NCBI GenBank assembly: GCA_028355015.1
Contig: JAOMRN010000005.1
Coordinates: 20,906 to 84,905, forward strand
Direction of reading: 5' to 3'
DNA from: MGIIb-O2 sp002494975
GTDB taxonomy: Archaea; Thermoplasmatota; Poseidoniia; Poseidoniales; Thalassarchaeaceae
DNA: 64,000 bases
The position numbers were made by a program, and so were the translations under genes. Shown one piece after another: positions 33,839-42,321 of the stretch; the first letter of the stretch is position 1, and every line of letters begins with the position of its first letter. The notes under the pieces were generated by a model. The model saw only the letters and a list, made by a program, of their open reading frames with translations. It ran no database searches and was not told the DNA's origin.

Positions 33839-35878
33839 TCAAAGATTAGGCTGAGAATCATCTATTATTGCCTCATCTTTCATACCCTTATTTCTATTCA
33901 TGTATGTTGTCCAGCCAAGTAAAGTAAATATGCCAAAGAATGAGATCATGAGTGCATAGGAACCGAATGTCATTTCACCTGACATGCCTTCGCTAGAGTC
34001 AGTTTTTTCGTCAATCAATATAACTCTACGAGCGTCTACAGGGGACATTTGGTCATCACTAATGACTAACCTAGAGTACATTGTAGAGTTCCCAGATTCA
34101 ATGTGAGGTTTCAATTTCAAATTCCAAGAAGACCAGTCACCGCTAGATGAAAGGTCTGTTGCTTGCTGCCAATCTCCTCCTCCGACCTTAATCTGTACGA
34201 ATCCAACTCCAGAAACCCCTCCTGATGAAATTCCAGAAATACTAGATTCATTACCTACATGTTGGAGTGTTTTAAGATCCATCGTGATATTCAGAGATGA
34301 GTCAATTGCCCCTGCTGATTGTACGAATAGAAGAGGATCTGCTTGCCCATATCCAAATTCATTATCTGGTCTTGATTCCAGAACACTGCAATCATTGAAG
34401 CCCGGATCATCAAGCAACTGCAAGTCTCTTTCAATTGAGTCTGCACTGATAATGGCCTTGACTTGCTCGTGTGTAATATCAGGATTGGCTTCTACCATCA
34501 ACGCGGCTATTCCAGCCATTAAAGGAGTGGCCATGCTGGTTCCAGACTTACTTGTATACCCATCCGAGGTTGCCGCATCTGGAGCCATGATGTTAGATCC
34601 TATGACTGATACGTCAGGTTTCACCCGACCGTCTGAAGTGTATCCCCTACTGGAGTATATTGCTAGGCCCAAATCTTTGTCAAGACTAGCCACAGTGATT
34701 GGAAGGTTTGCATCTCCTGGACTGTCTATGGTATTGCAACCAGCAAATGTAGCGCCACCAAACTCATTTCCTGCAGACAGAAAGGTAATGATTCCAGAAG
34801 CAGCCACGGCATCCATTTGTTGGCTCCAAGCAGAAGAACCATCATTATCGAAATGTATCTCGAACTGTTGTTCTCCAAGAGAAGAGGTCAGTATGTCTAT
34901 ACCCTTAGAGTTCTTGTTCTCAATTGCCCACTCGGCACCTTCAATTATATCCTGTATGTCTCCATCACAACATGCTAAGATATTGATTACCCATGCTCCT
35001 GGAGCCACACCGATATACCTAGCACCATCTGCCGATACCTGTCCCCCACCTGTTCCAGCAGCGATTCCGGCTACATGAGAGCCATGAGTACCCGAGTCGT
35101 AAGACTCTTCAGCAGGTTGTTCTGAATCAGTTATCACAGCGTCGTAGAATGCTGATATTTTTAGGTCACAATCAATGACAATAGGATTAGGATTAAGTGG
35201 GTCTGGGTCCGGTTGTTCGCAACCTATTGTCAATTCATCATCCATGTCGTTGAGTCCTTCGTGATCTCCGCGTACCCCTGTATCAAGAACTGCAATTGTC
35301 ACTCCGGTCCCGTCATAGCCATATTGTGACCAAACTTGATCGACACCCATATTTGGAGCCGCTTCGTTCATATGTGTCTCTGCAAGTCCTAGGTCTTCCA
35401 ACATGACAAGACCAGATAATTGTAATAGAGGAGATTCAGAGTGTATAATATCTAAGGGAACGTTCGCTACCAAACTATCAAGATAGATTGGTCTCATTGT
35501 CACAGTTGCGCCAAGATCTTCCAAAGCCTTGACATCGGCAGTCGACGGGTGATGGTCATAATCAACGAAAACTCTAGCATATCCAAGGTCAGCTCTCTTC
35601 CACCATTCTGAATACACCTCAGAAGACTGAGTTAGCAACCAAGCGAGGCGATCATCTATCTTGTCTTGATTCGTGTCTCTTGACCAATCTTCCCACCATT
35701 CATCATGGATTTCTAGGGAATGTCTTGGCTGCCATTCTCCTGCTGCATCTAGCCCCCCTCTTTCATTATCAGGACTGATTTGTGATGCTGTTAACGGAAT
35801 AATAAGCGTGGCCAGTATCAACAGCGCAACAACCCGCGTAGAAGATTTCATCATATCTACGAAGAGGGTATCACTCAA
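33839..35878 (-). CDS. Secreted subtilisin-like serine protease (S8), membrane-anchored
   Basis: 679 aa. The N terminus has a signal peptide (STRVVALLILATLIIPLTA); the start could be ATG 35878 or one of two ATG near residues 9-10. The catalytic triad is clear: Asp in AVLDTGVRGDHE (about 197), His in GTHGSHVAGIAAG (about 267) and Ser in SGTSMATPLMAGIAALM (about 444). An N-terminal propeptide-like region precedes it. A C-terminal beta domain and a final membrane span (SYALMISFFGIFTLLGWTTY) anchor it outside the cell. It likely degrades external proteins. It lies just left of the first hairpin element of the accessory region. Confidence 0.92.
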   Translation of the reverse strand: MSDTLFVDMMKSSTRVVALLILATLIIPLTASQISPDNERGGLDAAGEWQPRHSLEIHDEWWEDWSRDTNQDKIDDRLAWLLTQSSEVYSEWWKRADLGYARVFVDYDHHPSTADVKALEDLGATVTMRPIYLDSLVANVPLDIIHSESPLLQLSGLVMLEDLGLAETHMNEAAPNMGVDQVWSQYGYDGTGVTIAVLDTGVRGDHEGLNDMDDELTIGCEQPDPDPLNPNPIVIDCDLKISAFYDAVITDSEQPAEESYDSGTHGSHVAGIAAGTGGGQVSADGARYIGVAPGAWVINILACCDGDIQDIIEGAEWAIENKNSKGIDILTSSLGEQQFEIHFDNDGSSAWSQQMDAVAASGIITFLSAGNEFGGATFAGCNTIDSPGDANLPITVASLDKDLGLAIYSSRGYTSDGRVKPDVSVIGSNIMAPDAATSDGYTSKSGTSMATPLMAGIAALMVEANPDITHEQVKAIISADSIERDLQLLDDPGFNDCSVLESRPDNEFGYGQADPLLFVQSAGAIDSSLNITMDLKTLQHVGNESSISGISSGGVSGVGFVQIKVGGGDWQQATDLSSSGDWSSWNLKLKPHIESGNSTMYSRLVISDDQMSPVDARRVILIDEKTDSSEGMSGEMTFGSYALMISFFGIFTLLGWTTYMNRNKGMKDEAIIDDSQPNL

Positions 35879-35916
35879 GTCTCTTACGCTACCTTCTAGA
35901 TGCGGGTATCCATTAC

Positions 35917-35991
35917 GGTAGCCTCTGAAAGGGCGGACTGCAAACCCATTAATTCAGAGGATGCTAACTCTTGGATCTATGCAAAAACCAA
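35917..35991 (-). repeat. Hairpin element copy 1 (family of about 75 bp)
   Basis: Minus-strand copy. Conserved end GGTAGCCTCTGAAAGGGCGG at 35917-35936. Its first hairpin pairs TTGG with CCAA (35971-35974 / 35988-35991), where other copies pair TGGG with CCCA, a compensatory change. It is followed at 36003-36021 by GTTAATCGATTATACTATG, 19 bp that recur next to copy 11. It lies in the divergent region between the subtilase and nitroreductase genes. Confidence 0.85.
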
Positions 35992-36086
35992 TTGTTAAGA
36001 CTGTTAATCGATTATACTATGATTGATTATATAATGATGACGTAGCAAGACCACAATATGAAATAACAATCCCTTTTGGTAAAATT

Positions 36087-36833
36087 ATGGAAGGAGAGTT
36101 CGATGCTAGAAATTTCAACACTTTCGCGGCTTCTCGAAGATCCACTCGAGACTTTCTTCCAACTCCAGTTCCAGAGGGGTTAATCGAGGAAATTATCGCT
36201 GCCGGCCTGACTTCACCGAGTTGGAGTAACACTCGTCCGTTCGTGGTAGCAGTAGCAGAAGGTGAGGTCAGAGATCGTTTATCTGCTGAATTTCTAAGTC
36301 GATTTGAGTTTGTCAAAACGGGACAAGGGGAGGGGTTTTTTGGAAAAATTAAGGCTCTAATTCGTAGGAAAGGGATACCCACGAGCAATTGGTTAGTTCT
36401 CAAAAAATATCACAAGGATTTACTGCCAAGATCCCAAAGAGTTGGTAAGGAATTATTCACTCAAATGGGAATTGATAGGGATGACAAAGATGCTAGGGAT
36501 GGATTCTGGGCGAGGAATTACGAATTCTTCGGCGCACCCGTGGAGTTGTTTTTGTTTACTCACAAAAGTCTGGGAAAGTTCGCAGCTTCTGATGCCGGGC
36601 TTTTTATGCAGAATCTAATGCTTTCAGCGCATTCGAAAGGATTGGGGACTTGCGCCCAAGGTTCCGTCGCAGTTTGGGAAGATGCGGTTCGAAAGGAGTT
36701 TGAAATTAGCAAAAATTACTCCCTTCTTTGTGGGATATGTGTCGGATATCCAAGTCAGAGCGAAGTAAACAAATTTGAAGCGAACAGGATATCCCCCTTG
36801 GAGATAATGCTTCCAGAGAAGAATGAATCCTAA
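36087..36833 (+). CDS. Nitroreductase family protein
   Basis: 248 aa FMN-dependent oxidoreductase. The N-terminal FMN-binding motif RRSTRDFLPTPVPE and GLTSPSWSNTRPF are typical, as is QNLMLSAHSKGLGTCAQGS and the C-terminal CGICVGYPSQSE. The substrate cannot be told; these enzymes reduce nitro groups, quinones or enones. The middle has a longer insert (about 75-125) than minimal members. The start ATG 36087 has a GGTAAAATT stretch before it rather than a clear ribosome-binding site. Confidence 0.88.
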   Translation: MEGEFDARNFNTFAASRRSTRDFLPTPVPEGLIEEIIAAGLTSPSWSNTRPFVVAVAEGEVRDRLSAEFLSRFEFVKTGQGEGFFGKIKALIRRKGIPTSNWLVLKKYHKDLLPRSQRVGKELFTQMGIDRDDKDARDGFWARNYEFFGAPVELFLFTHKSLGKFAASDAGLFMQNLMLSAHSKGLGTCAQGSVAVWEDAVRKEFEISKNYSLLCGICVGYPSQSEVNKFEANRISPLEIMLPEKNES

Positions 36834-36885
36834 TCGGTACCCTTTGTTACGTATGTATCATAGAGGGTAGACCTTTACGACAAAC

Positions 36886-37371
36886 ATGCCTTTCGATGAT
36901 TTTCAGAAACATTGTAAAAAATGTAAAAAGGGAAAACCATGTAAACAATACCATATTTACGTACTAACAGTAGATCCTAGATTGAAGGTAGGAAAAAGAA
37001 AGAAGAAAGTTCGATTTAGAGAAATTAATCCTGATACTCACCAAGACGGTAAGCCAGTATATGTAGGGAAATGTGAATGTACTCCGAGATGTAGACAGAG
37101 TAAGCATAGAAACCACAATCCGCATAAAAAGACCAAGTGGAATTGTTACTGTGGAAAATATGAGCCTACTAATATCTATAAGAAGTTCAGAGATGACCCT
37201 ACATCAATACATGACTTTCTTAAGGGAGGTTATGGTTATCTCCAACCCAAATTATTCAAACATCTGAACCCATTTAATACTTCAGAGGAAGCAATTAAGG
37301 CCGAAGGAAAATTAGCTACTCAACTTAGAAAAGAGGGATATGCAGTATGGGCAGGACATCATGATGATTGA
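36886..37371 (+). CDS. GIY-YIG-like nuclease domain protein
   Basis: 161 aa. A Cys/His cluster at the N terminus (HCKKCKKGKPCKQYH) could bind zinc. The following YHIYVLTVDP and KPVYVGKCECTPRCRQSKH give the spaced Y-YVG pattern of GIY-YIG domains with a downstream Arg. The later NPFNTSEEAIKAEGKLATQL holds the Glu expected on the domain's last helix. Overall pattern resembles short prokaryotic GIY-YIG-like proteins with VYVG-T...R..H. Catalytic activity is inferred. It stands between hairpin copies 1 and 2 with the nitroreductase. Confidence 0.6.
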   Translation: MPFDDFQKHCKKCKKGKPCKQYHIYVLTVDPRLKVGKRKKKVRFREINPDTHQDGKPVYVGKCECTPRCRQSKHRNHNPHKKTKWNCYCGKYEPTNIYKKFRDDPTSIHDFLKGGYGYLQPKLFKHLNPFNTSEEAIKAEGKLATQLRKEGYAVWAGHHDD

Positions 37372-37641
37372 ATATCATCATCTTCGCTAGGGATTGTAAC
37401 GCCCCTATCATTAAGGCTAACGCCCTCTATGAAATTTCATGCTCCGTCCCTTCTTCTTCGTTGAATGGTTAGAGATGTGTTGTCTCTGGGTTGTGATTAT
37501 CTTGGTCTCATCCTACATTATCAAGAATCTATTTTTTGATGAAAATATGGATTGATCAAGAAATTATCCTTGCGTACACTAGGCTATGGAACATGTCGGA
37601 TACATCATAGAGGGATGTATGAAAGGCGAATACCCTTTGCG

Positions 37642-38103
37642 ATGAACATGGATGATGATAAATTGTTAACTTCATCTGAAGATTCGAAATATACATTAGA
37701 ATATATTTTTGGAATTTTTTGCCTCTTACTACTACTTCCGACTGCAATATTAGCTTTCGGAGAATATATAGATATTATTGATTACTTCGAATATGGAGGG
37801 GATACCACTGATATTATTAGTTGGATATTGTATACAGCAACAATTTTTTCTATATTGCTTATCTCTGGTTTAAAATTCACTGGTAATATTAAATCAAATA
37901 CTGTAAGAGTCGGTTCTGGAATTTTTATTATTCTGTTATCTATAATTAATCTTATTTCTAGAATCTCAGACTTTGATGAAGAAATGAAAAATATAGGATT
38001 CGATGAATCTTGGTTAGAATTTCTCTATTGGTCAAGCAATCATGAAACATTAGAATTGGTATTTCTCGGTATAATAATAGGATTCTTTATACTCAAAAGA
38101 TAA
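37642..38103 (+). CDS. Hypothetical membrane protein, four spans
   Basis: 153 aa from ATG 37642 (MNMDDDKLLTSSEDSKY). The frame extends to TTG 37552 but the added part is not membrane-like. Four spans: YIFGIFCLLLLLPTAILAF, IISWILYTATIFSILLISG, TVRVGSGIFIILLSIINLI and LELVFLGIIIGFFIL. Not recognised. Hairpin copy 2 follows 33 nt after its stop. The 270 nt before it (37372-37641) hold no gene that I can support. Confidence 0.55.
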   Translation: MNMDDDKLLTSSEDSKYTLEYIFGIFCLLLLLPTAILAFGEYIDIIDYFEYGGDTTDIISWILYTATIFSILLISGLKFTGNIKSNTVRVGSGIFIILLSIINLISRISDFDEEMKNIGFDESWLEFLYWSSNHETLELVFLGIIIGFFILKR

Positions 38104-38135
38104 TAATATATTTTTACATTCAATCAAAACTTAAC

Positions 38136-38208
38136 GGTAGCCTCTGAAAGGGCGGATAGATAACCGATAAGTTCAGTGAAAATAGCAATGGGCTCGAGCA
38201 AAAACCCA
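38136..38208 (-). repeat. Hairpin element copy 2
   Basis: Minus-strand copy. It starts GGTAGCCTCTGAAAGGGCGG like copy 1, but the second stem loop reads GGATAGATAACCGATAAG, a variant shared with copy 5. The first hairpin pairs TGGG (38189-38192) with CCCA (38205-38208). A 26-bp extension at 38218-38243 (TCATAAAACTCTTAATCCAT...) matches the reverse complement of the left flank of copy 3 with one mismatch. The rest of the 333-nt gene-free stretch (38244-38436) is AT-rich with TATA-like boxes for the next gene. Confidence 0.85.
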
Positions 38209-38436
38209 ATGTTTTACTCATAAAACTCTTAATCCATACTTAGTTCATATTACTCTACATCGCAGGTAAATGTATGCGTATCATAGCACCAATGATGATT
38301 TTGATAATGATGACCTCAACTTTAATCCGAATTAAAAATGCAAATATCTCGTAAGATACCAATTTTCATATGTAAAATACAAAATATTCTTTGTATATAG
38401 ATAAATTTATATCAAAATTTACATCCCACTACAAAC

Positions 38437-38856
38437 ATGGTCCACGATGATGATTCTGTTCTAATGCCGATGAGGGTGAAAATTTTTAGGTTACGCGGTC
38501 TCGGTTATAGCCAGGCTGAAATAGCAAATCGAATCTCCGTCTCTCAACAAACCGTTAGCTATTATCTGAGACTAATGAAATCGAAGTCCGATTTAATCGG
38601 CCCCGACAAATATTTCAGATCTTTACTACCGTATTTATCTGATAAATTGCCAGTTATTCCTGCTGAAGTTAGAGATGAGATATGGAAGGAATTACATGAA
38701 AAATTAGAAATGGACAGAAACAGCAGAATGGAAGAAATGGATTTAATAATAAAATTTGAACAAAAAAAGAATCAAGAAGGCATTAAAATATTGAAGGATG
38801 AACTAACTAAATTATCTGAACTAGTGAATAATAGTGATGTAAACATACGGAGATGA
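38437..38856 (+). CDS. Helix-turn-helix DNA-binding protein
   Basis: 139 aa. A helix-turn-helix at about 16-42: FRLRGLGYSQAEIANRISVSQQTVSYYLRL, of the sigma-region-4/Trp-repressor-like type. The C-terminal half is charged and helical (EMDLIIKFEQKKNQEGIKI), probably a coiled coil for dimerisation. TATA-like TTTATATC lies at about 38406-38413, and the mRNA may be nearly leaderless. It heads a run of small overlapping genes (38437-39719). Confidence 0.75.
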   Translation: MVHDDDSVLMPMRVKIFRLRGLGYSQAEIANRISVSQQTVSYYLRLMKSKSDLIGPDKYFRSLLPYLSDKLPVIPAEVRDEIWKELHEKLEMDRNSRMEEMDLIIKFEQKKNQEGIKILKDELTKLSELVNNSDVNIRR

Positions 38857-38951
38857 TCATTATGATTGGATTGATTACAGAAACTGCAAAATTTTTTTTA
38901 TGGTGTCTTTTCATAATACCATTAGCAATAGTTGGAGTATTACTTGGATAG
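38853..38951 (+). CDS. 32-aa membrane peptide
   Basis: ORF MIIMIGLITETAKFFLWC..., starting ATG 38853 in an ATGA overlap with the helix-turn-helix gene stop; ATG 38862 is an alternative. Most of it is one hydrophobic span ending IIPLAIVGVLLG. The coupling to the upstream gene and the GGAG just behind its stop that serves the next gene support a compact operon. Function unknown. Confidence 0.5.
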   Translation: MIIMIGLITETAKFFLWCLFIIPLAIVGVLLG

Positions 38952-38964
38952 GAGACCGAAAATA

Positions 38965-39381
38965 GTGAATGATAATAATAATTTTGAAGATGAGCCAAAC
39001 AAACCCGGAAGTAATTTACTACCATCTGATCATGGAGAGCGCTGGTCAGAACATGAAATCAATATTCTCTTACAGGGTCTTATTAATGGGGAATCCTGGA
39101 CTAAATTAGCAGAAACAATTTTCAGAAAACCTTCCGCGATTAAAAGTAAATTTGGCAATATTATTATTGAGAAGATAAATAACATCGATCTCGCAAAAAT
39201 TTTGTTAGCATCAGGTTCCCCAGAACCAAATAGAGACCCTAAGAATTCAATTTCTGGTGTCGGTGGTGAAAGACCATCAGATGACAGATGTTCTATCTGT
39301 TCATCTTTATTGGGGCCAAGGTGCATGGGCTGCGGAAACACTGTAACAGTCAATGCCTCTCAAAATGATTTTTTTGAGTAA
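38965..39381 (+). CDS. Myb/SANT-like protein with C-terminal zinc ribbon
   Basis: 138 aa from GTG 38965, chosen because GGAG lies 10 nt upstream; the longer TTG frame overlaps the membrane peptide. The segment RWSEHEINILLQGLINGESW then AETIFRKPSAIKSKF has the three-helix pattern of Myb/SANT-like or Gcr1-type domains. The C terminus, CSICSSLLGPRCMGCG, is a short Cys4 zinc ribbon. A DNA-binding role is likely. Its stop overlaps the next start by 1 nt. Confidence 0.6.
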   Translation: MNDNNNFEDEPNKPGSNLLPSDHGERWSEHEINILLQGLINGESWTKLAETIFRKPSAIKSKFGNIIIEKINNIDLAKILLASGSPEPNRDPKNSISGVGGERPSDDRCSICSSLLGPRCMGCGNTVTVNASQNDFFE

Positions 39382-39719
39382 TGGTGATTAATATGAATAA
39401 AGATGAAAAGATTCAAGGATATTTGACTATGAGTCCAAGAATCTCGCTTTTGGCCTTAAATCATCACTATGAATCAGGCGAAATTTTAGATAATTATCAA
39501 AAATTTGATCTAGATTGCCTTATTGAAGCAATCCAACGCTCACCTATTGATGCCTCTCAACTTTTTACGGAAGTGGATGGCCAAAGAAAATTAAATGGGC
39601 CTTTTAGATTAGATAATCATCCAGATCATGGTTTTGGGATATATATATCTTGGAAGTTGAAAAAAGGAATTTCAAAATTTCAAACTGGAAATCATTGGAA
39701 AATCATTGGGGGTAAATAG
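39381..39719 (+). CDS. Hypothetical protein
   Basis: 112 aa; ATG 39381 overlaps the previous stop (TAATG), ATG 39393 is also possible. Contains ISLLALNHHYESGEILDNY and FRLDNHPDHGFGIYISW. No membrane span or recognised domain. It completes the small-gene run. Tiny downstream frames at 39722-39793 (TTG start) and 39790-39876 (ATG start) are ATGA-coupled to each other but are too short to call with confidence. Confidence 0.55.
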   Translation: MVINMNKDEKIQGYLTMSPRISLLALNHHYESGEILDNYQKFDLDCLIEAIQRSPIDASQLFTEVDGQRKLNGPFRLDNHPDHGFGIYISWKLKKGISKFQTGNHWKIIGGK

Positions 39720-39826
39720 AATTGAATGCATTAATTATTGAACAGATTCATAAACAACCTCAAGATTTAGGATTACAAGGGGGTCAATCATGAACATAAG
39801 TTTAAAATTAGGTCGGAAAAAAATGA

Positions 39827-39869
39827 TGGGATTTGACCTCCCAATTATCAAACATGAGGCCAAATCCCA
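39827..39869. terminator. Long hairpin after the small-gene run
   Basis: TGGGATTTG-A-CCTC (39827-39840) and GAGG-C-CAAATCCCA (39856-39869) form a 14-bp stem with one mismatch and a 15-nt loop. TTTT follows at 39871-39874. It may be a terminator for 38437-39719, or a protein-binding or RNA element. It overlaps an adjacent palindrome by 3 nt, so only one of the two can form at a time. Confidence 0.65.
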
Positions 39870-39881
39870 GTTTTAAACTGG
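39867..39881. promoter_or_regulatory. 15-bp palindrome next to long hairpin
   Basis: CCAGTTT-T-AAACTGG, perfect with a one-base centre. It shares CCA with the right arm of the long hairpin. It could be an operator site for the gene at 39988 or an alternative fold. Confidence 0.45.
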
Positions 39882-39987
39882 TGATGAAAATTGTATAATA
39901 AAACATTAATGAGTGAAAGCAACAAGAACGAACTAATAGTAAATAAGAGATATTATCTCAAAGAACTTACAATAAAGGGGGTTTTTG

Positions 39988-40755
39988 ATGAGCAGTGAAG
40001 AGACCTCTTCTACAAAGATTAATCAGCGTCATGAATACAGAGTGAAATTAGATCTAATGCTTGCCTTTGGGGAGGAAAAAACCCTTGCTAAGTTTCAGGC
40101 TTCAACCGTTGCCAAAATTATTCAGGGAGAGCTGAAAGAGGTTGCAAGTAGAGCTAATCATTCACTACATGAACTACTAATGATAGTTAGAGGGGACTCA
40201 AATGGTAGCGAAGGATTTCATGGAAAAAGTAGGGCGGCATTAGTAGTTCAGGCTCTAGCAAGTCATTGCGGCATTGAATTTGATGTTGTGAACTCGCTAA
40301 TAGTGATCACTCTGGATGAGGACGATGACTTGTTCTGTATAGAACCAGTAAAGGGAAAGAATCTGCTTTCCAACATAGTAATCGGTGTAATGTATCAAAG
40401 TAAACTTTTGGACGAGGATGTATATAATATCCTGATAGATGACTTGGACAGCGTGTCATTGGAAATAAGAATTGGCGATTTTATTATCAATCATATCAAA
40501 GAAAATACTGACCACATGACTGCGACAGAGCGACTCGCTAGAATCGAAAAATATTCATGTAGTTTTGCGGATTCACAACTTCCACCAGAGGTCAAACTGG
40601 CTGAAGTAATTCGTATAGATACTAGTGATTCAAGTTTGAAGTGGCGAGACGTCTCTGACCATAATAAATGTGGTTGGGTTGAACATAAAGCAGTAAGAAA
40701 GGTATCCACTAATCGAAAATCAGAAATAGAAAACGATTCAGAGGCGAGCCTTTAA
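39988..40755 (+). CDS. Hypothetical protein upstream of type I R-M operon
   Basis: 255 aa from ATG 39988, with AAAGGGGG 7 nt upstream. Soluble and acidic; it contains ALVVQALASHCGIEF, LVIVITLDEDDD-like acidic stretches and SLEIRIGDFIINHIKE. No domain recognised. It ends 120 nt before hsdM and could be an accessory gene of that locus or the last gene of the small element before it. Confidence 0.6.
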   Translation: MSSEETSSTKINQRHEYRVKLDLMLAFGEEKTLAKFQASTVAKIIQGELKEVASRANHSLHELLMIVRGDSNGSEGFHGKSRAALVVQALASHCGIEFDVVNSLIVITLDEDDDLFCIEPVKGKNLLSNIVIGVMYQSKLLDEDVYNILIDDLDSVSLEIRIGDFIINHIKENTDHMTATERLARIEKYSCSFADSQLPPEVKLAEVIRIDTSDSSLKWRDVSDHNKCGWVEHKAVRKVSTNRKSEIENDSEASL

Positions 40756-40875
40756 TCAGGACTCAATGGGTACCCCCTGCGACTAGCACATATCAACTCT
40801 TTCTTTTGATTTTGAACCGAATCCAATAATCTGTAGCCATAGCCGTTATGTGTGCGAGGGGGTTAGGCTAGAATC

Positions 40876-42321
40876 ATGGCTGTCGACCCTTTCAAGCGGA
40901 TCGATGATGAGTTACGAAAAGATGCTGGCTGTGGAGGGGAAATTGATTATGCTGAGCAAACTTCATGGCTACTCTTCTTGAAATATCTCGACTCAATGGA
41001 AAATAGGAGAAAATTAGCTGCGGAACTTCAAGGGAAATCGTATTCGTACATCATCGATAATGAGTATAAATGGGATACTTGGGCTGCTCCAAAAAAGGAT
41101 GGTGAAATAGACTACAATGTTCGGATGATTGGTGAGGATTTACTTGAGTTTGTCAATCTCAAATTGTATCCTTACCTTGCCGAATTCAAGCAAAGAGCGC
41201 CAAGTTCTGATACAATTGAATATAAAATTGGTGAAATCTTTGGGGAGTTGAAAAATAAAATTCAGTATGGAAAAACCTTAGCCAATGTTATCGATATTAT
41301 CGATCAGTTTAGTTTTGGTTCAAATGCCGACAAGCATGAAATGTCCCAACTTTATGAAGAGAAAATCAAGCGCATGGGTAATGCAGGCAGAAATGGAGGA
41401 GAATATTACACTCCACGGCCTCTTATTCGTGCAATGATTGAAATTGCAAAACCGAAGATTGGAGATACCATCTATGATGGCGCGGTTGGTTCTGCTGGTT
41501 TCTTGTGTGAGGCTCACGAATACCTCAAATCTCAATCCAATTTATCAACCAGCGATTTAGAAACACTTCAGAAAAAGACATTCTATGGAAAGGAGAAGAA
41601 AGGCCTCGCATACGTTATTGGCATCATGAATATGATTCTTCATGGGATTGACGCACCTAATATCATCCATACAAATACACTTGGTGAGAATGTCATGGAT
41701 ATTCAAGAAAAAGATCGTCACAACGTTGTACTCGCAAATCCTCCATTTGGCGGTGGTGAACGAAAAGAAATCCAACAAAACTTCCCTATTCGTACAGGCG
41801 AAACTGCTTATTTATTCTTGCAACATTTCATGAAGATACTCAAAGTAGGCGGTACAGCTGCAATTGTTATCAAGAACACCTTCTTGTCAAATGATGATGC
41901 CTCAGAACTAAGGAAAGATTTGCTTTCATCGTGTAATCTGCATACGATTCTTGATTGTCCTGCGGGAACATTTCAAGGAGCAGGTGTGAAGACCGTTATT
42001 TTGTTTTTCAACAAAGGTACACCAACACGTAAGATTTGGTATTACCAACTCAAACCAGGGCGTAATCTGGGTAAGACCAATCCATTGAATGACAAAGATT
42101 TGGCAGAATTCATCGAATTTCAGAAGGGTTTTGCAGATTCTGATAATTCATGGACAATTGACATTGATGATGTAGATACGAGCAACTACGACCTCTCTAC
42201 CAAGAATCCAAATGTAGATCATGAAGTAGTTCTACGTAGTCCAACGGAGATTCTTGATGAGATTGAGAAATTGGACGATGAGTCGCGAGAAATTCTCAAG
42301 AAAATAAGGGAGTTATTGTGA
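40876..42321 (+). CDS. hsdM: Type I restriction-modification methyltransferase subunit
   Basis: 481 aa N6-adenine methyltransferase subunit. The N-terminal HsdM helical domain includes DYAEQTSWLLFLKYLDSME. The AdoMet region carries GGEYYTPRPLIRAMIE (near 174) and GAVGSAGFLCEAHEYL, and the catalytic motif IV is NPPFGGG near 287. It modifies host DNA with HsdS and forms the nuclease complex with HsdR. The stop overlaps the hsdS start. It heads an M-S-R operon. The frame is intact and of normal length. Confidence 0.95.
   Translation: MAVDPFKRIDDELRKDAGCGGEIDYAEQTSWLLFLKYLDSMENRRKLAAELQGKSYSYIIDNEYKWDTWAAPKKDGEIDYNVRMIGEDLLEFVNLKLYPYLAEFKQRAPSSDTIEYKIGEIFGELKNKIQYGKTLANVIDIIDQFSFGSNADKHEMSQLYEEKIKRMGNAGRNGGEYYTPRPLIRAMIEIAKPKIGDTIYDGAVGSAGFLCEAHEYLKSQSNLSTSDLETLQKKTFYGKEKKGLAYVIGIMNMILHGIDAPNIIHTNTLGENVMDIQEKDRHNVVLANPPFGGGERKEIQQNFPIRTGETAYLFLQHFMKILKVGGTAAIVIKNTFLSNDDASELRKDLLSSCNLHTILDCPAGTFQGAGVKTVILFFNKGTPTRKIWYYQLKPGRNLGKTNPLNDKDLAEFIEFQKGFADSDNSWTIDIDDVDTSNYDLSTKNPNVDHEVVLRSPTEILDEIEKLDDESREILKKIRELL

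Noticed and set aside
35917..35960. tRNA-Cys-like sequence (GCGGACTGCAAA resembles an anticodon arm)
   Set aside because: No T-arm, no acceptor pairing, and other copies of the element lose the apparent anticodon; it belongs to the hairpin element.
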